Under the pieces are notes generated by a model. It was not told where the DNA came from, made no database searches, and was given only the letters and a program-made list of their open reading frames with translations. From the NCBI GenBank assembly GCA_977006965.1, contig OZ345358.1:434001-498000 (forward strand): 64,000 nucleotides of DNA. Direction: 5' to 3'. The stretch comes from Phymatolithon calcareum. Lineage: Eukaryota; Rhodophyta; Florideophyceae; Hapalidiales. This document shows positions 21,430 to 33,204 of this stretch, one piece after another. Position 1 is the first letter of the stretch. Each line of letters starts with the position of its first letter. The translations under genes were made by a program, and so were the position numbers.

Positions 21430-22060
21430 CAGTAGTAATGAACTCAGAGGGCGAGTGTAAGATTCGCTTGTCCGATATGGAAATTCTGGTTTGTTTAGAA
21501 AGCGGGGGTTGAGAAGAAACTTAATCTGCATCCGTTTTTCAAAAAATGCAAAAAGAAAAAGCATAAAAAGAAAACTTTATCTACTAGTTCAGGGGCATAT
21601 ATATGATTCAAGTTTATGACAGAAGTGGAAGAACTCTAGCTTCCGACAGCAAAATACGAGCGAACCCAATTTAGCATCCAGCAAAGAACAAAAGCTCCAG
21701 AATAATGCAGTCCAGTATGAGAAGGTGCTCGCTCTTGGAATCAACTGAATCAATTGTACCACTCTGATGCGAGTGGTGCTGAAACGAGAACCTAAAATCG
21801 GTGCGACAGATCTAATCATACATGCTGCTGACACTGCTGGATCCGTGAGTGCCGAGACCTAATTCTCTTTCCACGTGTAACTTAGGGTTACACCTCCGGA
21901 GAATCCTCTGTAATCTCAACACACTTAACAATAAAAACCTTGCTGCTGCTGTTCTCCCCCGGAGAGACAGACAGAGAATTTCCTACAGATCCTCATTTTC
22001 TGACAATCGGTACATCTGGCCGCAGCGTACGCAAGAGCTAGAGATCAATAGAATTTAAAA
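21430..22060. repeat. Macro-repeat block X, copy 1
   Basis: Aligns with 46090-46530 and, interrupted by a LINE-A, with 27733-27871 plus 28164 onward. Shared words include GGAAATTCTGGT, AAAGCATAAAAAG and GAAGGTGCTCGCT. No gene seen. In two loci X follows block D, which shows a repeating order. Confidence 0.65.
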
Positions 22061-22809
22061 TAAAATCCGTTAAATTTGCTACAATAAATCGATTTCTTGA
22101 TAATAATCGAGATTGCAATATAATCTAGACCAAATTACTGATAAAACCAGATTAAGTACAATTTTGTACATTGTAGCCTTTGCTAGCCAAGGAGTATAGG
22201 CAAGGCGAAAAAGAGGGTATCCCGCACAGCAAAAGTCGTCCGTGACGGGAGATTATGGCGGATTCCAGTGGAAGCGAGTATGACCAATACGAGGGGCAAT
22301 GGCGAGATATGGACCTGTCAAACAACATTTAGTTTAAACACTGTGATCTGTGTAATCGGATATTTCCAAGAAAACGGCTTTGCCGTAGCGCGGGTATGAT
22401 TGCTGTCCCAGTGATAATGGGCACAGCATATTGGTGCCGGCGAAGGAAGAAGGTGGTCTGGAGTGCAGAGCACAACCCGCAGTGCTGTTCTGCTACCTTG
22501 GTATCATTTGATCGAGAGGATGGTTCGAGAAAAAGAAGTTGAAGGATTTTGAGTATCACAATTCTCAAGAGACGCATCACTTTTTAGAGCAATGATGGGG
22601 GTGGCCCTCAGGAGGATATGCTAGGGGCGGGATAGATAAAGTCGACGTCGGTTGCGAGGCATGCCTGGGAAAGGCAACAAGGAGCTTGGCCCGTTCATGT
22701 TGTGCAGAGGTTCCGCGGCTTTGGGAAATGAGAAATATGAGAGAATGAAGTTCACGATCGAATGCAGGTGCAACACGAGTGGGTGGAAGTCAATTTTCTT
22801 CAGGTCAGA
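22061..22809. other. Spacer inside the macro-repeat, nothing recognised
   Basis: About 750 bp, partly very AT-rich. No frame or repeat that I could assign, apart from a short match to 46550-46590 (CCAAATTACTGATAAAACC). Confidence 0.4.
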
Positions 22810-23930
22810 GAGTGTGCCATACTTTTGCAGTTTCCTCTTCTTCGTCGCGGTTCCCTTTTCGCACGTATGGCTCGGAGTCGAGCCCAATAAATATGAGGAC
22901 GGGATAACAGTGAGATGTCAGATATGAAAATATCTGAGTCGGGGAAGGTGTGATGTCCTGAACTACCGGTTGCTCCAACCGAACACGAAGAGTCGAAGCA
23001 GCCTTCTTCGGGTATCGAAACAACCAGTCTCTAAGGTTATTGTGGCGAGAAGTGTTGACAACCGCATGTGAGCAGGTGGAGGTGTGTTGCCCATGGACTT
23101 TTAGCTTTGATTACACAGGAGAGACCCGACAAATAGGACTTTGCAACGTTTGGGGTAACCTCGAAAAAATGAAGTGAATGACAGACAAGAATGCTGACCA
23201 TGGACCTAATGGAAGACGAGAACCGGCATTGTCGATCTGTCAGATTGTCTCCGTCGTGCAACTCGCACTCATTGTACCTAAATGATAGTTGCACATCTCG
23301 CCGGTGTGTCAGGATGCGGGCGCCAAATGTGCCCTGTGCTGTATGTCCTTGGTGCCGGATAGCGTTCATCACATGTTCGCGTCCTTGTTCGTGGAGGTTT
23401 CGGCGTGACCGCGATCGAGGCAAGTGGCTCTTGTGGACACATGATACTGTTCGACGGTCGCTTAGCCACGGGTTTGCGATTTTAAATGCGTAACTTCCAC
23501 GCCGAGCGCTTCCTCTATTACTCGATTGTTTTCTAAACGTGAAAGGACCAGCGGATCCCGACTTGTGAGCGAGAATATGATTTAGATATCCTCGATGCAA
23601 CCGTCGCGTCGCAAGGAGGGCCCTAAAGATGGCTTCAAGTTTGTCGCCCCGAGAAGGTTTCTGTTTAAGAGCCCTCCCCGAAAGTTTTGTCAGTACACGA
23701 AGAAATTTTTGCACTGCCAAGGTTTCCTGCCTTCTTTGCAATGTTGAAGAAAAACGTAGCAGGTGATGGATACTAGCGTTAGAGAAGATGGAGATGAGTG
23801 AAGCAATTTTGATCTGGGAACAGAATTGTTTTCCGGGACCCGAGCTGCGGCGTATGCTGGCGTTTGTTGAGCGCTTGTAAAATAAAACATACAATTTCCC
23901 CCTTATGATTTATATTAGAATTACAAACTG
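22810..23930 (+). repeat. Macro-repeat block R, copy 1 (LINE-like 3' region)
   Basis: Matches 36421-37180 and 46580-47700. On the plus strand the last frame ends LRRMLAFVERL-stop and runs directly into GCGCTTGTAAAATAAAAC, the shared LINE 3' end, so R is most simply a 5'-truncated LINE, sense plus. A 285-codon minus-strand frame also spans most of this copy but is broken in the other two copies. Confidence 0.6.
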
Positions 23931-24131
23931 TTACCACAACATGCGCACTTACGAGAACGCTTCGCGTACTGTCTCAAAATTAATCCCTGGGTGTGCGTAC
24001 CTTGTGATGCATTGAAATTGAACAGTGCTCTTCCTCAGAGAGAACTGATAGAGTCCTGCCGTGCATCACGTCGGACCTTTTCCTGCCTCCAGAGACACTT
24101 AGGCATACATTAGAAACGAGCCACACTCACT

Positions 24132-24893
24132 TCAGGTCAACGAGATCATCGACGAAAACTTATCTTGCAGATATCCAATAACAAAGTCATCCATAATGAC
24201 AAACCCATTCCTATTGCCGCCCAGATTCCAGAAAGCAATCAGCGCATGAGGATGGGAAATGTCTACGCCGAGCGACCGGAGGGCATCCTGGAACTCCCTG
24301 ACGCCTATACGTCCGTCTTTGTTCCGATCCACTTGCTCAAATGCATTCGCCGCGTTATCAGCGAGTATGCCATTCAAGGAGGGAAAAGAAATTTCATTTC
24401 CAATGTACATCTCCTGATTTACCATGCCGTTGGTATTGCCCGGAAGGCAGTCGTGCTCAATGGAAGGGAGCTGACTTCCGTTGTCTGCTAGGCGTTGGTT
24501 CATGGTGGAGGCAGGGTACATTGCGGGCATTCCATGCGATGAACAGAAGTTCATAATAGGATGATCGTGAACGTGATTCACGTTCAAGGCGGGTTGTGCA
24601 ATGTCTTGAGCTTCCTCGATCTCGAGCTCAGGACCATTGGGCTGGGCATCTGTGTAGGCCGGCGTGCCTGAATGAGTCGCGCACTGCGTTCTTGAGAAGG
24701 GCATTGTTTGGCCCCGGGGTCCTATCTTTGGTAAACTTTGAGTTGGAGAAGGCTCTGGCATATGCGCGGGGCCATGTGAAGCGCGAGTATGGGCTTGGGG
24801 CAATTGCGCAGTGCTCGCAAGCCCGAAACGATCATCGTTACAAGATTGTGAGTTCGGCATCTGCGCCGAATCGGATGTTCCCAATAGCGCCAT
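24132..24893 (-). CDS. EF-hand protein of the macro-repeat, shortened copy 1
   Basis: A 253-residue copy of a multicopy family; copies 2-4 have 355 residues. The start MALLGTSDSAQ is shared by all. The N-terminal half is Ser/Pro/His-rich and looks disordered. The C-terminus carries one canonical EF-hand loop (DRNKDGRIGVRE) and one degenerate loop (GGNRNGF). This copy lacks about 100 residues in the middle, without loss of frame, and has no TATA-like box at the position where the other copies do, so it may be silent. Calcium binding is the expected activity of the intact loop. Cellular role and partner are unknown. Confidence 0.6.
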   Translation of the reverse strand: MALLGTSDSAQMPNSQSCNDDRFGLASTAQLPQAHTRASHGPAHMPEPSPTQSLPKIGPRGQTMPFSRTQCATHSGTPAYTDAQPNGPELEIEEAQDIAQPALNVNHVHDHPIMNFCSSHGMPAMYPASTMNQRLADNGSQLPSIEHDCLPGNTNGMVNQEMYIGNEISFPSLNGILADNAANAFEQVDRNKDGRIGVREFQDALRSLGVDISHPHALIAFWNLGGNRNGFVIMDDFVIGYLQDKFSSMISLT

Positions 24894-25073
24894 GGTGAAG
24901 TTACGTTTGACGATTGTGCCATTACGAGTTGAGTGCCAGGGAAGCCAAAGAAAGGATTCTATTAGTATGCACGGAAAGGAAAAGAAAGCAACAATGCTTC
25001 GCAACGGAGGACTATGGTGCGGATGAGCCGCGACGGAATTGGGGAACTTGCCAGAGTACAGAAGGGAACAATC

Positions 25074-25433
25074 AGGGGAGTGTTATGGGGGGGAGTAACG
25101 CAACATTTTGAGGTTTCAAAAATTGTACGAAAAAATTGTAGCATCGATGTGCCGGCTAAATTATGAGTTCGGTAAGTATCAAAACAAATCTTCTTTGCAG
25201 ATTATTTTTATTGTTTATAACCACTAAATACAGTAGAATACTGCAACGAGAGCGATCGCTACATTGGCAGCTGCCAATGTTCAGGCGACTTGGGCCTGAT
25301 TTTCCTCTTTCATTCTAATTTCTATGAAACAATTTCAGCCCTGCAAAGATGAATCAAACATACACTTCAGACACAACTCCAAAAAAACGGTATGATAACC
25401 ACTTTGCGTTACTCCCCCCCATAACACTCCCCT
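25074..25433. mobile_element. 360-bp MITE, Mutator-like by target-site size
   Basis: Perfect 30-bp terminal inverted repeats (25074-25103 and 25404-25433) starting AGGGGAGTGTTATGGG. The 9-bp duplications GGAACAATC lie at 25065-25073 and 25434-25442. The homologous block D copy 2 has a single GGAACAATC with no insertion (about 43758), which gives the empty site. There is no coding capacity. A 9-bp duplication points to the Mutator superfamily; hAT would give 8 bp. Confidence 0.93.
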
Positions 25434-25710
25434 GGAACAATCCATTCTTCATTGTTTTCAAAACTTGGCCAATTGCAGTGCATGCACTGACATGTCTAGT
25501 AGACTGAATATGAATGCGAAAGTCTCACGCGAGAAATTCTAATTTCTCTCTTGAGTTTCTCCTACGTTAGTATCTTTTAATTCGATCGAAGTTTGGAGAT
25601 CCTAAGAGTGTTACCGCCACGGACGACAGTGAAAAGCTGCCCTGTTACTCAAAACTGAGTAAATTTAGGGAGCTTTTAAAATAGAACATCACATATTCCT
25701 GACGCGCAGT

Positions 25711-25764
25711 CATAGTTTTACTCAAATTCACGCCATTAATGGCGTGAATTTGGGTAAAACTATG
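25711..25764. repeat. 54-bp palindrome in block D (copy 1)
   Basis: Two 27-bp arms with one mismatch, no loop, starting CATAGTTTTACTCAAATTCA. The counterpart at 44035-44088 has a single mismatch at a different position. Confidence 0.9.
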
Positions 25765-26745
25765 CAGATTTCTTACTTCATCGTTCAACGTCTTCTTGGA
25801 AAACGTGGCTGAACATTGATTTGCTGTTTACTTCGCAAGTTTGCTCTTTACCTTCTGCTAACACGGTCGTAAAGAATACGAAAACTATCAGGTTGCGAAA
25901 TTGAGAACGTGATTGAGTGTTTCCGACGTCCTACAGACAGGAAGCCTTCCCTCATTGTAGATGTATGAGTTTCGAGAGTAACGATCTCAAAATGAACTCG
26001 TTTGTTCATCTGATGAGCTCACCAAAGAGCTCGATAGTGTTGCATCTTCCCGGTGTTTTGCGTGCGCAGTTTGAAACAGGAGCAGGCGATGGTGATGCAC
26101 CTCTACCCAAAATATGGAATCGACATAGGGTTGAATTTAATGTTGCGGATTCGCCGCCCTTCAAAGATCCTCTATCGCTAAACCGCAATCTAGTATTTTA
26201 GAAACAGTGCGAAATAAACATAGATGATCGTTGAACGACATTGCGCTTGACGCGCCTGTCAGTATTCTGAGCTCTGCTCGACCGTTCGGCGCGCGCGACA
26301 GTCAGCACAAATCGCAGACACGTAGCACAAGCCCGTGGGCACGGGAACAGTTACTATTCCGCTGGTGCGGCATATTGCAAAAGGTAAGAAAAGGTGAATT
26401 CATACATGTTCTTAAAAATTTCAAACTAAAGAAGCACGGGACTGCTTACGCAGAAAGGTACTAGACTTGGTCGTGGGTGATACACTGCAGGCAACAAAAT
26501 CGCCAATAAAAGCCAGCTGCGCGCCAAGAAATCCTTTTTGGACTTCTGCAACATTTCACGAGGGGCCGTTTAAATAATAAGAGAAAATACACCTTGCGAA
26601 TTTAGAAGAAGTGATTTTTCGTTTCAAAAGTTTTCTCTGAAAACGAAACCATTCTCGAATTATTTGCAATTGGTCTACTAATTTGTTTGCCAAGAATCTA
26701 AAAAAATGTCTTCTAGACTCTAACTTCGGCATGACATCGAATCGG

Positions 26746-27500
26746 CTATTTCATCAAGCCAAAATGGAAAAGCCCTGGATTGGCCATGGTCAGGAACGAG
26801 ATGCTGAAGATTGACGCAAAGCTGAGCACACAAGACTGTTGTATGGGATATGGGAAGCCTGTGGCGGACTTCGAACGACCCCGTTGGAGTGGAAAAGGAC
26901 TAAGGTAGTCCCAATCTATATAGGACGGAGACATTATCAAACAGGAAAGCTATCGACCAATTTTCCTATAACCGAAAAATCATCGCAATGACACTGGACA
27001 AGCTGATACGACGAAATTACATGTTTCCTGTATCCCAATGGAGATTCCATAAAAGCAAAGGTAAAGAGCTCGCTCTTCTTCATGCAGAAGCTCTCCGCTA
27101 GCGAGATCACAGCTATTTCGCATATGACTCGGTCCCGAGAGATTAGCTCTCCAAAAGGTTTAGAAAGGTTCTGGACCCAAGAATTGCCGAGATGATTATG
27201 CCGTTCCTAGCGCCATCATAAATACAGACAAACGATGGTGAGAGGTTCAAGATCGACAAGGGGGGTGTGGCTCAAGGCTCTCCCTGAAGCCCATGCCGCA
27301 AAAATATTTTTATAGACACAATTTCCATCGAGCTTGACTCGATTCCTAAAGAAGAGCCAGCAGAGCCTTGCAAGCTTTTCGGATATGACGTGAAGCTAAC
27401 AGCGACCTCAGCGAAGGAACTCCAGGAAATTCTTGACTTAGCGCCGAAATTGTCGCAAATCGATATAAGAAATGAGATGGGAATCGAGAAGACTTGAGAG
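26746..27500 (+). mobile_element. Decayed LINE-A reverse-transcriptase fragment in block D
   Basis: Broken plus-strand frames keep recognisable text: GIWEACG, a GGVAQGSP-stop box and EPCKLFGYDVKLTATSAKEL. The last matches the LINE-A copy at 47830-49287, where the box is FADD. The catalytic Asp pair is changed (GYD). Several frameshifts are shared with the second copy at 45115-45855, so the decay predates duplication of the block. Confidence 0.7.
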
Positions 27501-27871
27501 AGGAAACATGATGAATGATGGTAATCGTCGAAGTGAAATGCAGAAACAAAAGGAAGCCATTGACTCCGCAACACGAACGCTTTCTTATAGTTACGCAAAG
27601 CTGTATCCAAGCGATTCGCAAGGCGGGCATACGGTTTCTTATGTGTATTTCGTAATTTCACCGAATTTACCACTTGCGCGCAAAATCCATACAGCGTTAA
27701 CATAATTCGCCCTTTCACTGACACAAGCATCTTCTCGTAATGAAGTCAGAGCACGAGTGTTAGATTCGTTGTCCGGTGTGGAAATTCTGGTATCTTTAGA
27801 AAACGGTGGTTGAGAAGATACACAATCTGCATCCGTTTTTCAAAAAATGCAAAAAGAAAAAGCATAAAAAG

Positions 27872-28148
27872 AAGAAGAAGAAAGGTAGATTTTTATTTAA
27901 AAGTTACCAACGCGTCTGCTGACGCTCGGGGCAACTTTCCTAAGGCCAAGGGGTTTTGGCTAGATTCTGTCCTGAAGGGGTTTTCTTTTCTTGTTGGTGT
28001 GACACGACTCAGTGGACTAAAAAAACCCACCTCTGGTCTCCTTCGGGACCTCGAGGGGGAAAGTTACTCCCCTGTCCTGTGGCACGCTGTAATTTCAATT
28101 TGCGGGTAGTCCTTACTTCTCCACAGCCTGAAACATGGTTAGGAGCTC
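27872..28148 (-). mobile_element. LINE-A, 5'-truncated, with 15-bp duplication
   Basis: 277 bp of LINE-A 3' UTR on the minus strand. It is flanked by AAAAAGCATAAAAG(G) type direct repeats at 27857-27871 and 28149-28163 (one mismatch). Block X continues beyond it, and the uninterrupted X at 21560 and 46229 is the empty site. Confidence 0.85.
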
Positions 28149-28163
28149 AAAAAGCATGAAAAG

Positions 28164-28862
28164 ACAACTTTAACTCACAGGTCGCAACGAACGGAAATTG
28201 AACGAACGGAATTCTGAAATGTTCGTTGACATCGTCTCTATAGACGCTCTGCCGGCAGCGGCATACCGCTAGTATTTTAGGTATTCTCTGGAAACCGACT
28301 TCTTGCTCGGTGTTGCACGTCTTCTCCACTTCCGCCGCCGTGCTCGCTCCTCGGCTGTTTGCTCCACGCAATGTATACTCTCATGGGTGTCACGAAGGAT
28401 TCTGTGTTGCTCCTGTCAGTGCGCCTGCATCCTGTTAAAGCAGGCTTCTTTTCACACATTGGTTTGTTGACGCCTAGCTCTCTCCGGTTACAGCAGCCTC
28501 TCGCGGGGATCGGCCTTGCGCGGCACTTGGCTTGGTTCGAGTGCGGAGCAATTGCCCGAGGAAAACGAACTTGGACCGGTTATGATAGCTTGCATGTTTC
28601 ATTTTCCGCCTCAATTTGCGGAATTAGTCAATTTCCAACGGCGGCGATGTGTTGGCATCGGAGTCAGCGAGAAAACTGGAGGTGGCGCAACTATGTAGGC
28701 GCGTTCCTGATCCCGATGCCCAATTTTCGCGCAGCTACCGTCAAAATGCGCGCATTTGCCAGCCTCATAGGCGAGGGCGCTTCTGCCGGCGCGGGCGAAC
28801 CGCCCGGGCCGGAATTCTTGGCTTCTTGGTTTGTGGCCCGGTCGGTTCTTACTTGCTCAATA
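28164..28862. repeat. Remainder of block X junction and repeat E, copy 2
   Basis: About 28164-28210 continues block X. From about 28450 the GC-rich DNA aligns in reverse with repeat E at 10120-10470. A long plus-strand frame (28359-28949) crosses the terminus of the pogo element and is not credible as a gene. Confidence 0.4.
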
Positions 28863-30956
28863 CAGTCAGCCCTCGCTAAGTGGATACTGTCGGGAGACTG
28901 GGTCCATATCCAGTTGTGGAGGTTATTCAGTTACCGAGATGAATCATAAGTTGATATCATATCGGAAACCTTAAAGTTTATTAAAAAAACTGGAAATTTT
29001 GGTCTGCCTCTGTGCTTGAGCTATCTCCACACGTAGGTGCCTTTGCGCGTTCGCAAGCGCCCGAGTTACAGAAGAATAAACCTCAAATTTGTCCTCCAGA
29101 AGAGCCTTGGCAAGCGCAACAGCCTTTAGCTGCTCCTTCAGAGGAGGCAGGGTAACTTCCAGCTCATCTTCATCATTGTTTTCATGACCATCTTCGTCAT
29201 TTAACATACTAATAGCATAATCCGCAAGAGCATCATCGGTAGAATATTCCGTGCTTTCCCCATCATCGTCCATGTTCAACAAATCTGAGATGGCGATTCG
29301 TGTACGCACGGGCGCGAGATTATCAATTACAGATTGAAGATCTTGGGTTGCTAAGTTATCCCAGTTGTCTGGAGGGGACTGATCGTCTGGAGAAAGCTTC
29401 TCCTTGAGCAGACCTGTCGCCTTCCAACAATTAAAGATTATGGGACGGCATCGATTCCCAAACACTTGTCGCCCATCTCATTGACGTGAGCTGATCAATG
29501 TTGTAGATATTCTGAACATTCAAATCTGTAAAGTCAATAGCCCGATTGTATTGAATCTTGCGATATCTGATCTTGAACGATGCAATTATTCCGGCATCCA
29601 TGGGCTGGATTTTAGACGTGGTATTTGGAGGAAGAAATCTAACAGTGACGTTGTTGAGGGCAGGAAGATTGTCGACTGTTCCATGAGCACTGCAATTGTC
29701 GGACAGCAAGATGATCTTTCTTCCTGGATTCTGTGCAATATAGTCGTCAAGCCGTTGGAGCCATGGAAAGAAGATCTCTCTCCTCATCCACGACTTCTTA
29801 TTGTTATAGTAATCGAATCCTAGCTCGTGACCTGTCTTCTTGTTAAAGGGCCTTGGCCTCCTGGCGTATCCAACAATTGTTAATGGAAACTTCTCAGTAC
29901 CATCTGCATTACAGCACAGAAGATACGTCAGCCGAGTCTTATCTTTTTTACGACCCTTGAGCTGCTCACGGGCAATGGTTCGGTCGGGAGCCATACGATA
30001 ATAAAGGCCGGTCTCATCGCAATTCCAAATGTCCTTAAGATCATAATTTTTAAGCTCCGATTGAAGGTGAGGGAGCAATGCAGCTATGGCACCATCATCG
30101 GCATCGCTGGATTCCCCATGAGACTTGTACGACTTGAAGCCATGCCTTGCCTGAAAATTTTGAAGCCACCCATTGGAGAATTTTAAGTGGATTTTTTTAT
30201 CGTCTGGAAGCCTCTGGTTCATTAAGGACGCTAACCTAGCTCCCTTCTCCTTAATCATGTCTCCATTGACATATCTCTTGAGGGCGTGCTGATCACAGAC
30301 CCACGTCGCCAACGCGGATTCTAGCTGTGGATGTTGACACTGCAGCACTCTCTTTCGGTTCGGCTCGTGGAGCCGCGCCGGAAGGGAACTGGGCCTCAAA
30401 ATGAGGTCTTTGTTTTTCATAATTCGTGACAGCACAGGCTGACTTGGTAGCTTACTGAGATTAAACTCAGTCGCTGCCCATTGGGCAAGATCGCTTTGGG
30501 TGGAAGGTAGGGAATTCTCAATTCTACGAGCGCGCTCGGCTATAATTTGACGCTTCTGATCGATGGAGAGGGTCAGCAAACCCATGATTCGGTGATACGG
30601 CAGATAGGAATGTAGGATCAAAGGAAGGCTGGGGTACGGATTGCCTGTCCAGGGCGACTGACCACCACTTTTCTACTACAGTATTTTGATGACGCTGATT
30701 TGCATCATGGATTTGTGATGATGCATTCCAGGTGATTCACATGCCGTCATCAGTTATTAGCTTTGTACAATCAAAAATTTAATTCTTAAATAGGTTTCTG
30801 CGCCGTGACTGACCGTTTTCAATATCCACTTGGAGAATATTCACCTCAACCTAAAATTTGATTAAATTTTATTGGGTCCCAACTTGGCGGAGCCGTGTCG
30901 TATCCAGTTGGAGCGGATATCCAGTTAGTGAATATCCAGTTGGCAAGGGAGTACTG
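28863..30956 (-). mobile_element. Pogo/Tigger-like DNA transposon (Tc1/mariner superfamily)
   Basis: 2094 bp bounded by imperfect terminal inverted repeats (CAGTCAGCCCTCGCTAAG left; CAGTACTCCCTTGCCAAC right, read inward) and by TA on both sides (28861-28862, 30957-30958), the Tc1/mariner target. Words of the type ATATCCAGTTGG are repeated near the right end and occur once near the left end. These subterminal repeats are candidate transposase-binding sites. The element is complete in outline but its transposase is frame-shifted. Confidence 0.92.
28971..30585 (-). pseudogene. Pogo-type transposase, one frameshift
   Basis: The first frame (29431-30621; probable start at 30585, MGLLTLSIDQK) encodes a psq-type helix-turn-helix, a CENP-B-like DNA-binding region at about residues 90-165 and the DDE domain. 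The catalytic aspartates are in NCDETGL (D202), LLSDNCSAHG (D308) and QPMDAGII (D342), a DD34D arrangement. The frame ends early at SMPSHNL. The expected continuation IFNCWKATG lies in the next frame (28971-29465), which runs through an acidic region to the terminal KISSFF motif common in this family. The shift lies at about 29440-29455. All three catalytic residues remain. It is likely inactive unless the shift is bypassed. Confidence 0.9.
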
Positions 30957-30958
30957 TA

Positions 30959-32280
30959 GATACCACGAGATAATTTAGAGATTATGAATGATCGATTTCA
31001 GTCACAAAAATTGGAACACAGAGAGACAAATACGTTTCCCTCCAATTACATATTTACAATCGTTCAGATTCATTTCATTCTATGTGACGCTGTATAACTT
31101 CAGCATGATTTCACTCCACTGAGTTCTACAGGCGTTTCCGTTCCGCTTCCGTTCCGCTTTCCATGTCTCATGAGCCTCATCATAGGCTCTTTCCTGCAGT
31201 GCCCTGTATCAGACTCCTGCGTCGCGTTTCTTTCCGACAAGCGGACCATGCAGAAGATAAACACCTCGCAAGGCGTACATGGTGACCGCCACTAAATAGC
31301 ACAAAATAGAAATGCGCTCATAGAAAAACAACGGGTTTCAGCCCCGTTGCTATCATTTCCGAAGTGAGTAGCATCCATTCAGTTCGGCAACATGAGCACT
31401 GCAGAAAACGCTCGATCGAGCCAAAACATGGTCAACACCAATCTCATGTCCTTTGTGTGTGACCGTTGCGCCGCTAAAGGTTCATTCCTTTTCCAATCAG
31501 CGTTCATTTCAAGTCATTTAACACAGAGTCAAGTTTACATCACAATACCACCATAGGCTATCATGTTAAGGTGTCCGTGCCTTTCGGTTCACGGATTGAG
31601 TTTAGCCTCCGTACAACACTGATTTCAACGGAGATGTTGTCAATCTTCACGTTACTAGATGCGTTCGGTTGGCGATTGCCGATTTTCATTCTAAAATTTT
31701 AGTCTCCCAGAGAAACCTCTGATTGTACGCAAACAAGCGCACAAATGTGTATAATCTAAAAATCAATTTCTTGTCGTAATTATAGCCCAATGCATTCCGA
31801 AACGATAAACGAGGAGTAGGTCAATATTAAATGCATTTGGTTCTGAAAACTTCCCAAAGTATCCCTAAAAATATTTCATGGTATCAATGCTTTCCAGCTC
31901 GAATTGTTTTCGTCTACGTTCCAGCTTAAATTCAATGAAGTAATGAGGTAAAATCCAGTTCCGCTTGTGTTCCGCTATCCGCTTTTTTGCGATTCGTCCA
32001 TTCAATGTCCGTCCGCGTTCATAAATCGTTTTCAAAATTTTGCTCGCTTTTCGCTCAAATGTGAAAAAATCTTTCTAACTCGTTCAGACTTTAGCTGTTG
32101 CACAGGTTGAGAGATGAGAGTCAGGATGAAAGGTGAAAGGACTCTGCCTTTTCGTTTACTTCAAACTAGGCAGTGGATTATATACTACTAGGGTGAGATA
32201 CAAAGTAGGCGTTTTGGGTACATGCCAAAACGCGGGAAAACTTCAGCTGCCCAAATCGGTAGCATGACCAAAAACATTCT
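30959..32280. other. AT-rich region, nothing recognised
   Basis: 1.3 kb without a frame above about 60 codons that looks coding. No repeat shared with the rest of the window noticed. It may hold the missing 3' part of the gypsy element in unrecognisable form. Confidence 0.45.
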
Positions 32281-32670
32281 CTAACGGGAACATTCAGGTG
32301 GGTGTCCGCGCCACTTGCATTGTACCTGGAACTGATCAGCATCCGTGTTGAAACGGAACCCGAGAATCTTGGCAACGGTGTTGTAGTGTGGCTGGTTGTG
32401 ATCCATGGCATCCAATAGTTCTTCCGTAACGTCCAACTTGTCGTCTGCGTCGAATCTGAGACGGTTTGCACGCATCAGACAAGTTTTTCCTTTGATGAGA
32501 TCCTCGCATTCAAAGATTAGATCGGAATCAGGTCGCTTGATTTGGTGCGGGCCTTTCCAATTGACACGCAGCTTGCTTCCGTGGCGACCATGGCGGTCTC
32601 CGACGAGAACATAGTCCCCAATATCGAAATTAACAATCTGAACTTTGGTCATCTTGAAGTGACGGTTCAC
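32281..32670 (-). pseudogene. Integrase C-terminus with chromodomain (gypsy)
   Basis: Starts with FDIGDYVLVGDRHGRHG and LRVNWKGPHQI, the typical integrase C-terminal beta-barrel entry. It ends with a chromodomain-like stretch (ILGFRFN...QVQCKWRG). Chromodomains direct integration to particular chromatin. The frame is closed after HPPECSR and probably truncated. Confidence 0.75.
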
Positions 32671-32686
32671 TTCTTGCTCGCGCTTT

Positions 32687-33204
32687 CTAGTTCGCTTCTC
32701 GGAAACAGTGCCTTGGCCATGGATTTGATGCGCACAAGTTTCTGTGCCTTAATGAAATCCAGGCTTCTGCCCTGATCAGAGCTTGAGCTCTGAGACGCTC
32801 AGCTGGAGTGAGAGTGCGATTGCCGTACTGAACTGGATGTTCACGACCGTCATCATCAAGTTTCGATAGGACTGCTCCAACTGCCTGCGATGAGTCATCA
32901 GTTGCGACAATGAAAGGCTTTTCCATAACCGGAAAAGCGACGATCGAGGCCTGGAAGATCTCGTCACGAAGATGTTCGAATGTCTCCTCCATGGTGCCGG
33001 TTTATTCAAAGTCGACGCTGACGAACGTCTTCTCGGGGAGTGTACGCGCAATGTTTCCGAATCCGTTGAAGAAGCGTCGTAGTACGAAGCAAGACTCAGG
33101 AAAAACCTCAACTCCGAGCGTTTCGTAGGCCGGGGGGCATTCGTGATTAACTCAATCTTGTCTGAATCCCACTTGAATACCATCTTTGTCAACGATGTGG
33201 CCAA
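32687..33204 (-). pseudogene. RNase H region (gypsy), frame-shifted
   Basis: Two overlapping frames (32776-33204 and 32687-32992) together hold the connection region and RNase H start: FIVATDDSSQAVGAVLSK and HPVQYGNRTLTPAE. The break separates it from the reverse transcriptase frame. Confidence 0.75.

Larger units (their letters stand above)
24894..27871. repeat. Macro-repeat block D, copy 1
   Basis: The 5' flank of EF-hand copy 1 and about 2.4 kb beyond. It aligns with 43562-46100 at high similarity. It contains the MITE at 25074-25433, which is absent from the other copy, a 54-bp palindrome (25711-25764), a LINE-D-like tail near 25671 and a decayed LINE-A reverse-transcriptase fragment (26746-27500). 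Confidence 0.8.

Noticed and set aside
23037-23894. 285-codon minus-strand frame in block R
   Set aside because: The frame is broken in both other copies of R, shows no domain, and R has LINE-type sense on the opposite strand. Probably chance openness.
28359-28949. 196-codon plus-strand frame
   Set aside because: It runs across the left terminus of the pogo transposon at 28863 and overlaps repeat E, so it cannot be one gene.
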